NCBI RefSeq assembly: GCF_010731735.1
Contig: NZ_AP022588.1
Span: 682,001-746,000 of the forward strand
Source: Mycolicibacterium sediminis
GTDB lineage: Bacteria > Actinomycetota > Actinomycetes > Mycobacteriales > Mycobacteriaceae
Reading direction: 5' to 3'
DNA length: 64,000 nucleotides
Both the position numbers and the translations under genes were made by a program. How positions within the stretch are numbered: position 1 is the first letter of the stretch; the number at the start of each line of letters is the position of its first letter. Positions 35,278 through 48,105 of this stretch are shown here, in pieces. The notes beneath the pieces were generated by a model, which worked only from the letters and a program-made list of their open reading frames with translations, was not told the origin of the DNA and did no database searches.

Positions 35278-35979
35278 CTAGTACCCGAGTGCCCGCCGGA
35301 TCGCCAGCGCCTGCTCCAGGCTCGGATCCCGCGGAGTGCCCGCCAGCGTCAGGTATCGACCGCCGTCGCCGACCTCGATGCGGACGTCGTCGGGCACGTC
35401 GACCACGTCGAGCGGAACGTCGTCGCGGATGTGGGTCATCCATCCGACGCGAACCTGCCGTGGCGTCCGATGTCCCTGCGCCTTATGAAAGGCATAGGTG
35501 CACGCGGAGACGTACTCCGGTTGCCACGCACGCACCAGGGCGACGAGGTGGTCGCGGACCACGCGTTGCTCGTCGGGCGAGTTGCCGACCGTTGGGTCGA
35601 GTTCGAAGTGGAGATGGTTGCGCAGCGCACGTGGTCCTGCGAATCCACACCTGACGTCGTAGGAGAAGAGCGGGCCGCCTGCGGGGACGACTGGCGCGTC
35701 GACGCGTTCGCGCGCGAATTCCAGATGGAACCCGGGCGCGGTTCGGGGGCCTTCGTTGATCCGCTCCGTGACGACTCGAGCGGCCTCCGCGATGGCGTCG
35801 AGATCGTCAGCCGGTACCGGGATCAACCGCAATACGTCGTCCGGGAACGATCGCAGGGACCACGGCCCGTACTCGTCGTCGCTCGCGGGAAAGTCGCCCC
35901 ACGACTTCTGCATGCGTTCGGCCGACTCGTTCGACGTCTCGAACCGCTCACCCCACGAGCCGATGAAACTCAGCGTCAT
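35278..35979 (-). CDS. Orphan 233-residue protein, possibly Imm52-like
   Basis: The 233-residue soluble protein begins TLSFIGSWGERFETSNESAERMQKSW and has a mixed alpha/beta pattern with several Trp and Arg residues. The WGxRxE opening followed by a Ser/Cys-rich helix and a conserved Trp recalls immunity protein 52 (Imm52), but this resemblance is by eye only. No toxin gene is adjacent. ATG 35979 is chosen because GAGGG lies 8 nt upstream; two GTG codons further upstream lack one. It ends 39 bp after gltD on the same strand. Confidence 0.6.
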   Translation of the reverse strand: MTLSFIGSWGERFETSNESAERMQKSWGDFPASDDEYGPWSLRSFPDDVLRLIPVPADDLDAIAEAARVVTERINEGPRTAPGFHLEFARERVDAPVVPAGGPLFSYDVRCGFAGPRALRNHLHFELDPTVGNSPDEQRVVRDHLVALVRAWQPEYVSACTYAFHKAQGHRTPRQVRVGWMTHIRDDVPLDVVDVPDDVRIEVGDGGRYLTLAGTPRDPSLEQALAIRRALGY

Positions 35980-36018
35980 GGCCACCACCCTCGCCGCACC
36001 AGCGTCGGGCGCGAACGC

Positions 36019-37477
36019 CTACCGCTGCGGAGCGGCGGTCGGGCGGATCGGCGCGGGCAGCGCGGACTGGCCCATCAGGTACTTGTCAGCGCCCGCAGCG
36101 GCCGCACGGCCCTCGGCGATCGCCCACACGATCAGCGACTGCCCACGGCCCATGTCGCCGGCGACGAACACGCCGGGCACCGAGGTCTGGAAGTCGTCGT
36201 TGCGCTTGACGTTGCCGCGGTCGGTCAACTCCACGCTGAGGTTCTCGAGCAGACCCGTCTTCTCCGGCCCGACGAAGCCCATCGCCAGCAGGACGAGGTC
36301 GGCCTCGAGTTCGAAGTCGGAGTCCTCGACCTTGACGAACTTGCCTTCTCTCATTTCGACCTCGTGCACCTTGAGCGCGGTGACCTGGCCGTCCCTACCG
36401 ACGAATTCCTCGGTGTTGACCGAGAAGACGCGTTCGCCACCCTCTTCGTGCGCGGACGACACCCGGTACATCAGCGGGTAGGTCGGCCACGGCGTCGACT
36501 CGGCGCGGGTCTCCGGCGGCCGCGGCATGATCTCGAACTGGTGGACGCTGGCCGCGCCCTGACGGTGCGAGGTGCCCAGGCAGTCGGCGCCGGTGTCGCC
36601 GCCGCCGATGATGACGACCTTCTTGTCCTTGGCGGTGATCGGCGGCTCGCCGTCCTCGCCGACGACCGGGTCGCCCATCTGCACGCGGTTGGCCCAGGGC
36701 AGGAACTCCATGGCCTGGTAGACGCCCGTGAGTTCGCGGCCGGGGATCGGCAGGTCGCGCCAGTCGGTGGCGCCGCCGGCCAGCACCACGGCGTCGTGGT
36801 CGCCGCGCAACTGCTCGACGGTCACGTCGACGCCGACGTTGACGCCGGTGCGGAACTTCGTACCCTCGGCCGCCATCTGCTCGAGGCGACGGTCGATGTG
36901 GCGCTTCTCCATCTTGAACTCGGGGATGCCGTAGCGCAGCAGGCCGCCGATGCGGTCGGCCCGCTCGAAGACCGTGACGTCGTGGCCGGCGCGGGTGAGC
37001 TGTTGCGCGGCAGCCAGACCCGCGGGACCGGACCCCACGACGGCGACCTTCTTGCCGGTGAGCCGGTCCGGAGGCAGCGGCACCACCCAGCCCTCGGCGA
37101 AGGCGTTGTCGATGATCTCGACCTCGACCTGCTTGATGGTCACCGGGTCCTGGTTGATGCCGAGGACGCACGACGCCTCACACGGCGCCGGGCACAGCCT
37201 GCCGGTGAACTCCGGGAAGTTGTTGGTGGCATGCAACCGCTCGATGGAGTCGCGCCAGCGGTCCCGGAACACCAGGTCGTTCCACTCGGGGATCAGGTTC
37301 CCCAGCGGACACCCGTTGTGACAGAACGGGATCCCGCAGTCCATGCAGCGGGCAGCCTGGTTCTGGAGCGTCTCGTGGGAGAACTCCTCGTAGACCTCGT
37401 TCCAGTCGCGCAGACGCAGGTCGACCGGCCGACGCTGCGGCGTCTCGCGGTGGGTGTGCTTGAGGAACCCGCGCGGA

Positions 37478-37485
<8 letters not shown>
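36019..37485 (-). CDS. gltD: Glutamate synthase small subunit GltD
   Basis: The 488-residue subunit supplies electrons from NADPH to GltB for glutamate synthesis from glutamine and 2-oxoglutarate. The N-terminal Fe-S cluster region is [16 protein letters not shown] near residue 47, with a second Cys group CPAPCEASC near 95. FAD binding is at [17 protein letters not shown] near 148, and the NADPH Rossmann is [17 protein letters not shown] near 290. The C-terminal [14 protein letters not shown] completes FAD binding. GTG 37485 overlaps the gltB stop by 8 bp, so the two subunits are translationally coupled. Confidence 0.95.
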
Positions 37486-42067
<4,582 letters not shown>

Positions 42068-42684
42068 CCACCTGACCTTTTCTCTTCACGCGTGTGCGCA
42101 GCACGGGCCGGTACCTCCGCCGAAGGGCGTCGTGTGCCGGCTGGGCGATGTGAGTGCCTGTGTGCAGCACTGAACGACGGGCTTTCTTCCCACTCGCCTC
42201 GAGTGGTGAAACGATATGACAAACACCGCCTGACATGCCAACTTAGTACGACCTAACCCCGGGGGCACTCACGCGCGGCGGGACCGACCGCCCGACTGGC
42301 CGCCTCGGGGCTTCTTCCGTTGCGCTGGTGCGAGTTTGGCGCGACGCCGCCGACAGCGGTCGAATGCGGCCATCCGGAACCACCGGACCGGACCGGCGGA
42401 AACCGTTTGCCACGGTCCCCACGCGGGGCCACCATCATGGCGAATGCGGATTCCGTGGTTTGCCATAAAGCCTGCTCGTATTCTTAGATTCGGCCCTGAG
42501 CGTAGTGCCGGCGGCGACGAGGTCAAGATCACGTCGAACGACTGGAAAGCTCAACCGCGACAACGCATTTCACCGATACAAAGACCCTCTCGCCGACCCT
42601 GCCACGCGTGACCCGGGTAGCACGCGTCACACCATACGGGTGGGGGGTACGGCGGGCCGTGGTCGCCCAGGAAGGGTGTAGCCG
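42068..42684 (-). promoter_or_regulatory. gltB upstream region with a candidate sigma-A promoter
   Basis: This 617-bp interval has no convincing gene; an Arg-rich ORF at 42269-42532 has weak third-position GC and no ribosome-binding site. On the minus strand TTGGCA (42241-42236) and CATATC (42218-42213) are separated by 17 bp and give a reasonable -35/-10 pair for gltB, with about 140 nt of leader. The plus-strand promoter of the thioesterase pair must also lie at its right end. It marks the join between two blocks that are far apart in M. tuberculosis. Confidence 0.5.
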
Positions 42685-43131
42685 ATGCGGCACCACGCGG
42701 CGAACACGCCGATAGGCAGATTTCGGGTCGTCACCCTCGAGGAGGGCGGCGATCGGTGCGCGGCCACACTGCCCCTGAGCGGGTTGTCGAATCCGGTGAC
42801 CGGGGCTCCGAGCCTGGGACCTCTGGCAATTCTGGTCGACCACGTCGGCGGGCTGCTCAACCACCACCGACGCAACCAGGACGAGTGGACCGTCTCCAGC
42901 GAACTGTCCCTGGACCTGGCTCCCGACGCCGCCGCGGTGGTCCTGGCCGCCCATGACCAGCCGGTGCTGGCCGTCAGCCGTCCGCTGGGCGGCAAGCACG
43001 CCACCGCGGTCGCCGAGTGCGAACTGGTGCTCGACGGCATCGCGATCGGCAGCGGGACGGTCAGATCGTTCTACGTCGACAGCCCCGGCGAGTTCGCCGA
43101 GTCGCCCGGACGGGTCGAGGACCACGACTAG
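42685..43131 (+). CDS. Hotdog-fold thioesterase-like domain (first half)
   Basis: The 148-residue product reads like a PaaI/hotdog-fold acyl-CoA thioesterase domain: GLSNPVTGAPSLGPLAILVDHVGGLLNHHRR near residue 33 is the hotdog helix segment, with the typical beta strands after it. It ends in TAG at 43129-43131, directly followed in the same frame by a second hotdog domain beginning at TTG 43132. The pair may have been one two-domain protein of about 274 residues split by the stop codon, or two adjacent proteins. ATG 42685 is used. Confidence 0.7.
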   Translation: MRHHAANTPIGRFRVVTLEEGGDRCAATLPLSGLSNPVTGAPSLGPLAILVDHVGGLLNHHRRNQDEWTVSSELSLDLAPDAAAVVLAAHDQPVLAVSRPLGGKHATAVAECELVLDGIAIGSGTVRSFYVDSPGEFAESPGRVEDHD

Positions 43132-43509
43132 TTGTGCGGCCTCGCCGCGATGATGGCGGCAGGCCCCCCGGTCGTCGACGACCGCACCGTGGTCCTCCCG
43201 CAGCTGGTCGACCCGGTGATCGACAACAGCATCGGCGTGGTGCACGGCGGCATCGCCTCGACGGGCCTGGAGGTCGTCGCGTCGGCCGCCGTCAACGCCG
43301 GTCGCCGGGACGATCCGCTCGTCACGGCGTCGCTGCGGGTGAACTTCCTGCGTCGGTTCGTCGCGGGAGGCAGTGAACCGGGCAGCCAAACCCGTTACGT
43401 CGGAAGCACATTGCGCGTCGGCAGGCGCAGCGGCGTCGCCGACGCGCAGGCCATCGGATCGGACGGCAAGATCGCCCTCACCGCCCGGTTGACCGCCTAC
43501 CGCTGCTAG
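43132..43509 (+). CDS. Hotdog-fold thioesterase-like domain (second half)
   Basis: The 125-residue product has a clear hotdog signature: NSIGVVHGGIASTGLEVVASAAVNAGRR near residue 33 and SLRVNFLRRFVAGG near 65, typical of the PaaI family. It starts at TTG 43132 or at ATG 43150 and lies in the same frame as the upstream domain, separated only by TAG. PaaI-type thioesterases hydrolyse acyl-CoA or aryl-CoA thioesters. The stop at 43507-43509 overlaps the -10 element of the chloride channel gene. Confidence 0.65.
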   Translation: MCGLAAMMAAGPPVVDDRTVVLPQLVDPVIDNSIGVVHGGIASTGLEVVASAAVNAGRRDDPLVTASLRVNFLRRFVAGGSEPGSQTRYVGSTLRVGRRSGVADAQAIGSDGKIALTARLTAYRC

Positions 43510-43518
43510 CATCCGGCC

Positions 43519-44892
43519 ATGCCAGAGGCGCGGAAACCCGCCGGCGCCGTCGGCGCCTTCATCCGAGGCTCGGGCTACCTGCGCAAGTGGCTGATCCTCG
43601 GCATCGCCATCGGCATCATCGCCGGACTGGGCGCCGTGACGTTCTACCTCGCGATGGACTACACCGGACGGTTCCTGCTCGGTCATCTCGGCGACTACGA
43701 CGTGCCGACGGCCGACGGGGACGGCGGCGATCCCGGGGACGCCGGCTTCGCACGTCCGTGGGCCATCCCGCTGATCGTCATGGGGGGCGCTGCCCTGTCC
43801 GCGCTGATCGTCGCGAGGTTCGCACCCGAGGCGGAGGGGCACGGCACCGACAGCGCCATCGAGGCCGTCCACACCGATCCGCGGGCGATCCGCGCGCGGG
43901 TGGTCCTGGTGAAGATGATCTCCAGCGCGTTGACCATTGGATCCGGCGGGTCGGCGGGCCGGGAGGGCCCGACGGCGCAGATTTCCGCGGGTTTCGGATC
44001 CCTGCTGACCCGACGCCTCGACCTGTCCGACGAGGACGGCCGGGTCGCGGTGTCGATCGGCATCGGATCGGGCATCGGCGCCATCTTCGGCGCACCGCTC
44101 GGCGGGGCGGTGCTCGCGGCGTCGATCGTCTACCGCTCCGACTTCGACTACAAGTCGCTGGTGCCCGGGTTCATCACCTCGGCCACCGCCTATGCGGTGT
44201 ACGGCTCCATCCTGGGGTTCGACCCGCTGTTCGGGTTCGTGGTGCCGGACTACCGATTCGATGCCGCGGACCTGCCGTGGTTCGCGGTGATCGGGATCGT
44301 CGCGGCAGCGGTCGGATACCTCTACGCGCGGACCTTCTATGCCACCGTCGCGCTGACGAATCGGCTGCCGGGCAACAAGGTGATCAAGCCGGCGGTCGGT
44401 GGGCTCCTGGTCGGCCTGATGGCCCTCGTCATCCCCCAGATCCTGTCCAGCGGCTACGGCTGGGCGCAGCTCGCCTCGGCCCGGGACACCCTGCTGACGA
44501 TCCCGTTGTGGATCGTGCTGATCCTGCCCCTGGCCAAGATCGTCGCCACGTCGCTGACCGTCGGCACCGGAGGCTCCGGCGGCATCTTCGGTCCGGGCAT
44601 CGTCATCGGCGCCTTCGTCGGGGCGGCGGTGTGGCGGCTCGCCGACCTGACCGGCCTGCCCGGGGTGCCCGACGGTCCCGGCGTGTTCGTGGTGGTGGCG
44701 ATGATGGCGTGTTTCGGCAGCGTCGCGCACGCCCCGCTCGCGGTGATGATCATGGTGGCCGAGATGACGGGCTCGTTCTCGGTCGTCCCGGGCGCGATGA
44801 TCACCGTGGGCATCGCCTACATGCTGATCAGCCGCACCGACGTGTCGGTCTACAAGGCGCAGCGCCTCGACCGCGAGACCGCGGGCGAATAA
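43519..44892 (+). CDS. ClC-family chloride channel/antiporter (Rv0143c-like)
   Basis: The 457-residue protein has about 11-12 transmembrane helices and the ClC signatures GSGGSAGREGPTAQ near residue 144 (gating Glu), GIGSGIGAIFGAPLGGAVLA near 183 and GTGGSGGIFGPG near 353. The gating Glu is present. It is likely a Cl-/H+ antiporter or fluoride-type exporter, as in other bacterial ClCs. ATG 43519 lies 6 nt after TAGCAT (43507-43512), a leaderless promoter. The DUF2461 gene starts 4 bp after its stop. Confidence 0.9.
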   Translation: MPEARKPAGAVGAFIRGSGYLRKWLILGIAIGIIAGLGAVTFYLAMDYTGRFLLGHLGDYDVPTADGDGGDPGDAGFARPWAIPLIVMGGAALSALIVARFAPEAEGHGTDSAIEAVHTDPRAIRARVVLVKMISSALTIGSGGSAGREGPTAQISAGFGSLLTRRLDLSDEDGRVAVSIGIGSGIGAIFGAPLGGAVLAASIVYRSDFDYKSLVPGFITSATAYAVYGSILGFDPLFGFVVPDYRFDAADLPWFAVIGIVAAAVGYLYARTFYATVALTNRLPGNKVIKPAVGGLLVGLMALVIPQILSSGYGWAQLASARDTLLTIPLWIVLILPLAKIVATSLTVGTGGSGGIFGPGIVIGAFVGAAVWRLADLTGLPGVPDGPGVFVVVAMMACFGSVAHAPLAVMIMVAEMTGSFSVVPGAMITVGIAYMLISRTDVSVYKAQRLDRETAGE

Positions 44893-44895
44893 CCG

Positions 44896-45525
44896 GTGTT
44901 CACCGGTTTCCCCGAGGCCGCCCTCGACTTCTACGACGACCTCGAGATCGACAACACGAAGTCGTTCTGGAAGGCCCACGAGACGCAGTACCAGGAGTGC
45001 GTCCGTGCGCCGATGGTGGCGTTGACCGACGCACTCGAGCCGAAGTTTGGTGCTGCCAAAATCTTTCGGCCGTTCCGCGACGTTCGGTTCGCGAAGGACA
45101 AGACGCCCTACAAGACCCATCAGGGCGCGTTCGTCGGAGCGGGACCGGCCTGCGGCTGGTACGTCGAGATCGCGGCGCGCGGCTTCCGCACCGGAGCCGG
45201 GTTCTACGACGCGTCCGCCGCCGACCTCGCGCACATCCGCACGGCGATGGTCGACGAGGCGAAGGGCGCAGCGCTGGAACGGATTCTGGCCAAATTACGG
45301 AAGGGCGGCTTCGAGGTCGGCGGGGACCGGCTCAAGACGGCACCTCGGGGGTACGACGCCGCCCACCCGCGAATCGAGCTGCTTCGGCACAGGTCACTCA
45401 CCGTCACCCGTGACTACGGCTTCCAGCCGGTGATCCACACCGCCGAACTCGTCGACGCGGTCCGCTCCGACTGGACCGCCGCCCGGCCGCTGGTGGAGTG
45501 GATCTGCCTGCGCCTCGGTCACTGA
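44896..45525 (+). CDS. DUF2461-family protein
   Basis: The 209-residue protein matches the DUF2461 family (TIGR02453): FYDDLEIDNTKSFWKAHETQYQECVRAPM near residue 12 and KIFRPFRDVRFAKDKTPYKTHQGAFVGAG near 55, then WYVEIAARGFRTGAGFYD. Function is unknown; DUF2461 proteins are soluble and widespread in actinobacteria. GTG 44896 is 4 bp after the ClC stop, so cotranscription is likely. A hairpin terminator lies between it and dps. Confidence 0.85.
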   Translation: MFTGFPEAALDFYDDLEIDNTKSFWKAHETQYQECVRAPMVALTDALEPKFGAAKIFRPFRDVRFAKDKTPYKTHQGAFVGAGPACGWYVEIAARGFRTGAGFYDASAADLAHIRTAMVDEAKGAALERILAKLRKGGFEVGGDRLKTAPRGYDAAHPRIELLRHRSLTVTRDYGFQPVIHTAELVDAVRSDWTAARPLVEWICLRLGH

Positions 45526-45543
45526 GTCCACGGCGGACACGAC

Positions 45544-45573
45544 ACGGGCCCGCACCGACTGGTGCGGGCCCGT
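45544..45573. terminator. Bidirectional hairpin terminator between DUF2461 gene and dps
   Basis: A perfect 13-bp stem (45544-45556 with 45561-45573) and GACT loop lie between convergent genes, so it can serve both. It is GC-rich and lacks a long T tail, as is common in mycobacteria. Confidence 0.7.
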
Positions 45574-45597
45574 CCGTGAACAGCTGTGGAGCGGTCG

Positions 45598-46161
45598 TTA
45601 CTTGCTGGCGCCGTTCGAGTTCTCCTTGGCGGACTGCGCCGCGCCCTTCTCGGTCTTCTCGCCCTCGGTGACGAGCTGGCCACCGGAGTTCTCGAGGTGC
45701 GCGCGCACGAACCACTGGAACTTCTCGAGTTCCGCGGAGTGCCCGATCAGCATGTCGTTGGTGATGGGATCGGGATCCTCGGTCGCGTCGATGACCTCGC
45801 GGGTGCTGGAGATCACGCCGTCGTAGACGAGGTCGAGGGCAGCGAGGTGCGCCTGCACCGTGTCGCGGCCGATCGAGTAGTCGTCCCAGGTGCGGTCCTT
45901 GAGGATCGCGCCGGGGGTGCCCTGCGGCGACGCACCGAGGGTGGCGATGCGCTCGGCGACCTCGTCGGCGTACCCGCGCACCAGGTCGACCTGGGGGTCG
46001 ATCATCTCGTGCACGCCGATGAAGTTCGGACCCACGACGTTCCAGTGGATGTGCTTCAGCGTCAGGTGCAGGTCGTTGTAGGCACTGAGCTGCTTCTGCA
46101 GCAGTCCGGCGACCTTTTGGCCATCTTGGGCGGACATTCCGGGCACGGTGAATTGAGTCAT
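45598..46161 (-). CDS. dps: Dps ferritin-like DNA-protecting protein
   Basis: The 187-residue Dps forms dodecamers that oxidise Fe(II) with hydrogen peroxide and coat DNA in starved cells. The intersubunit ferroxidase residues are His39, His51, Asp66 and Glu70, at the positions known in M. smegmatis Dps1. The C-terminal tail (from about 160) is rich in Lys, Glu, Ser and Asn and is the DNA-binding part in Dps1. ATG 46161 has GGAGG upstream. It is preceded on the same strand by the glycosylase gene and is probably its own transcription unit controlled by stress sigma factors. Confidence 0.94.
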   Translation of the reverse strand: MTQFTVPGMSAQDGQKVAGLLQKQLSAYNDLHLTLKHIHWNVVGPNFIGVHEMIDPQVDLVRGYADEVAERIATLGASPQGTPGAILKDRTWDDYSIGRDTVQAHLAALDLVYDGVISSTREVIDATEDPDPITNDMLIGHSAELEKFQWFVRAHLENSGGQLVTEGEKTEKGAAQSAKENSNGASK

Positions 46162-46230
46162 CGTGTTACCTCCTAGTGGTTCGGTACTCCTCAGCTACCC
46201 GCGCCACGCGCCCGCTAACCCCCGAGTGAT

Positions 46231-47103
46231 CTAGATCGTCCGGAGGTCCGGGATCGCCAACCGTGGACCGAACCGCGGGTTGCGCGCCAACCCGCTCACC
46301 TCGAGCAGGCGGACGGCACGCTGACGGTGCGGGCGAAGCGGTTCGAGGAGGACGAGCATGGCGGCGTCGTCGATCCGGCGGCCGAGCAGCGTCGACCCCA
46401 CCATGTTGGAGAGGTGGTAGTCGCCGACCGACAGTGCGTCGGCGTCACCCCAGGCCCGCTGGGCGGTCTCGGCCGTCGTCCATTCACCGACGCCCGGCAG
46501 TGACTGCAGCGCGATACGGGCGTCCGCGCTGACGCGGCTCGAGAGCCGTTCCAGCGAGTCGCTGCGCTGAGCGCACAGCACCACGGTCCTCGCCCGGCCG
46601 GGATCGACGTTGGCCAGGTGGAACTCCCAGGACGGGATGCGCCGCCACACGTCGGCGGGGGGCGGCACCCGCATCCGTGCGGGTGCCGGGCCCGGAGCGG
46701 GCGTGCCGAACTTCGTCACCAGCAGCCGCCACGCCCGGAACGCGTCCTTGCCCGTGACGCGCTGCTCGAGGATCGCCGGTATCAGCGCCTCGAGCACCCG
46801 GCCGGTCCGACCGATGCGCAGGTGCGGGACGCGCCGGTACGCGGCCGCGATCGTCTCCTCGTCGGGCGCGAAGCCCGTCGTGTCGTCGTGTAGCCCGAGC
46901 AGGTCGGGCAGCCCGTGCAGGAACTCGTCGGCGCCGTCGCCCCACGCCGTGCACTCGACCGCGTCGCGCCCGACCTTCGCGATGTGCGCGGTGACCGGAC
47001 CGCTGTCCTGCAGGCTCGTCTTCCAGATCGCGCCGTCGATCGACTGGTAGCAGGGGTCCCCCGGGCCGCGCCGCTGTGGGGACAGCGTCATGGCGGGGCT
47101 CAC
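46231..47103 (-). CDS. AlkA-like DNA glycosylase (Rv0142-like)
   Basis: The 290-residue protein has the HhH-GPD glycosylase fold: ILEQRVTGKDAFRAWRLLV near residue 118 and the helix-hairpin-helix LQSLPGVGEWTTAETAQRAWGDADALSVGDYHL near 215, with the catalytic Asp in VGDYH. AlkA-type enzymes remove alkylated purines. GTG 47103 is chosen because GGAGGA lies just upstream; ATG 47091 is an alternative and a longer GTG at 47148 has a less favourable site. It belongs to the block syntenic with Rv0142 to Rv0135c. Confidence 0.8.
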   Translation of the reverse strand: MSPAMTLSPQRRGPGDPCYQSIDGAIWKTSLQDSGPVTAHIAKVGRDAVECTAWGDGADEFLHGLPDLLGLHDDTTGFAPDEETIAAAYRRVPHLRIGRTGRVLEALIPAILEQRVTGKDAFRAWRLLVTKFGTPAPGPAPARMRVPPPADVWRRIPSWEFHLANVDPGRARTVVLCAQRSDSLERLSSRVSADARIALQSLPGVGEWTTAETAQRAWGDADALSVGDYHLSNMVGSTLLGRRIDDAAMLVLLEPLRPHRQRAVRLLEVSGLARNPRFGPRLAIPDLRTI

Positions 47104-47182
47104 GGGTCCTCCGAACACCACCGTGCGGCGGACCGGGCCTGCGTTCACGCCTCCATCTTGGCAGGTGGCGGCGACGTCGCGG

Positions 47183-47563
47183 TCAGCTCGACGGGCCCAC
47201 GGCGACGTCTGCCTTCTCGGCGTAGAACGCCACGTGACCGGCGATGGCCCCAACGGCCTCGTAGGGCTGCTCGTAGGTCCAGATGGCGTCCTCGACGGTC
47301 GTGCCGGCGACGGTCACGTCGAAGTAGTTGGCCTCACCCTTGAAGGGGCAGTAGGTGGTCGTGTCGCTGCGGCGCAGGACGGTCTGGTCGACCGCCGCGA
47401 ACGGGACGTACTGGACGACCGGGTAGGTCGACTCCCGCAGCGACAGCGCCGCATCGGTCTCGGCGACCACGGTGCCCCCGATGCGCACGACCACGCGCCC
47501 GTCGGTGGGGGTGACGGTGATCGGGTGCTCGGCGGTGGGCTGGAGGACCTGGCGTTCGCTCAT
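47183..47563 (-). CDS. DUF427 domain protein (Rv0140-like)
   Basis: The 126-residue protein is a DUF427 member: VVVRIGGTVVAETDAALSLRESTYPVVQYVPFAAVD near residue 25 and TTTYCPFKGEANYFDV near 68, where CPFKGxA is the family hallmark. The fold is a beta-barrel of unknown enzymatic role. Length equals Rv0140 (126). It is divergent from the SRPBCC gene (60-bp gap) and starts at ATG 47563. Confidence 0.88.
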   Translation of the reverse strand: MSERQVLQPTAEHPITVTPTDGRVVVRIGGTVVAETDAALSLRESTYPVVQYVPFAAVDQTVLRRSDTTTYCPFKGEANYFDVTVAGTTVEDAIWTYEQPYEAVGAIAGHVAFYAEKADVAVGPSS

Positions 47564-47623
47564 GTGAACGTCAACGCGGCCGGACCCGCCCGGGATTCCT
47601 CCCGCGCTGGCTACGATCGCGCC

Positions 47624-48091
47624 ATGACGCTCGCCGCCCCCGCCGACGCAACCGCCTCCGTCACCATCGCCGCGACTCCCGCGCAGGTGTACGCCCTGAT
47701 CACCGACCTGCCGACGATGGGCGAACTCGGCGCGGAGGTGAACTCGCTGCACTGGCACCGGGGCGACCGCGCGGTGCCGGGTGCGGTGTTCAAGGGACGC
47801 AACCGCAACGGCACCCGATCCTGGACCACCACCTGCTCCGTGACCGACGCCGAACCGGACCGGGTGTTCGCGTTCGACGTGAAGAGCGTCGTCATCCCCG
47901 TCGCGCACTGGCGCTACGAGATCGAGGCCGCCGAGGGTGGCTGCACCGTCACCGAAAGCACCTGGGACCGGAGGCCCGGCTGGTTCGTCACGCCGGGCGG
48001 CATCGCGACCGGAGTCCGGGACCGCACGTCGGCGAACGCCGAGCACATCCGGCAGACCCTCGAGCGGCTGAAGGCGCGCGCCGAGGCGTGA
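47624..48091 (+). CDS. SRPBCC-superfamily (START-like) protein
   Basis: The 155-residue protein has the polyketide cyclase/SRPBCC fold: SVTIAATPAQVYALITDLPTMGELGAEVNSLHWHRG near residue 12 and KGRNRNGTRSWTTTCSVTDAEPDRVFAF. Such proteins bind hydrophobic ligands in a helix-grip pocket. No substrate is known. ATG 47624 lies 6 nt after TACGAT (47612-47617), a leaderless promoter. It converges on the epimerase gene. Confidence 0.82.
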   Translation: MTLAAPADATASVTIAATPAQVYALITDLPTMGELGAEVNSLHWHRGDRAVPGAVFKGRNRNGTRSWTTTCSVTDAEPDRVFAFDVKSVVIPVAHWRYEIEAAEGGCTVTESTWDRRPGWFVTPGGIATGVRDRTSANAEHIRQTLERLKARAEA

Positions 48092-48105
48092 GCGCTCGGG
48101 CCGTG

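Noticed and set aside
42269..42532. Arg-rich 87-residue ORF upstream of gltB
   Set aside because: Third-position GC is about 70 percent, below neighbouring genes; no ribosome-binding site and no recognisable fold. It could still be a young gene but cannot be supported.
42529..45234. A 901-residue open frame on the minus strand
   Set aside because: It is antisense to the thioesterase pair, ClC and DUF2461 genes, all with clear family motifs.
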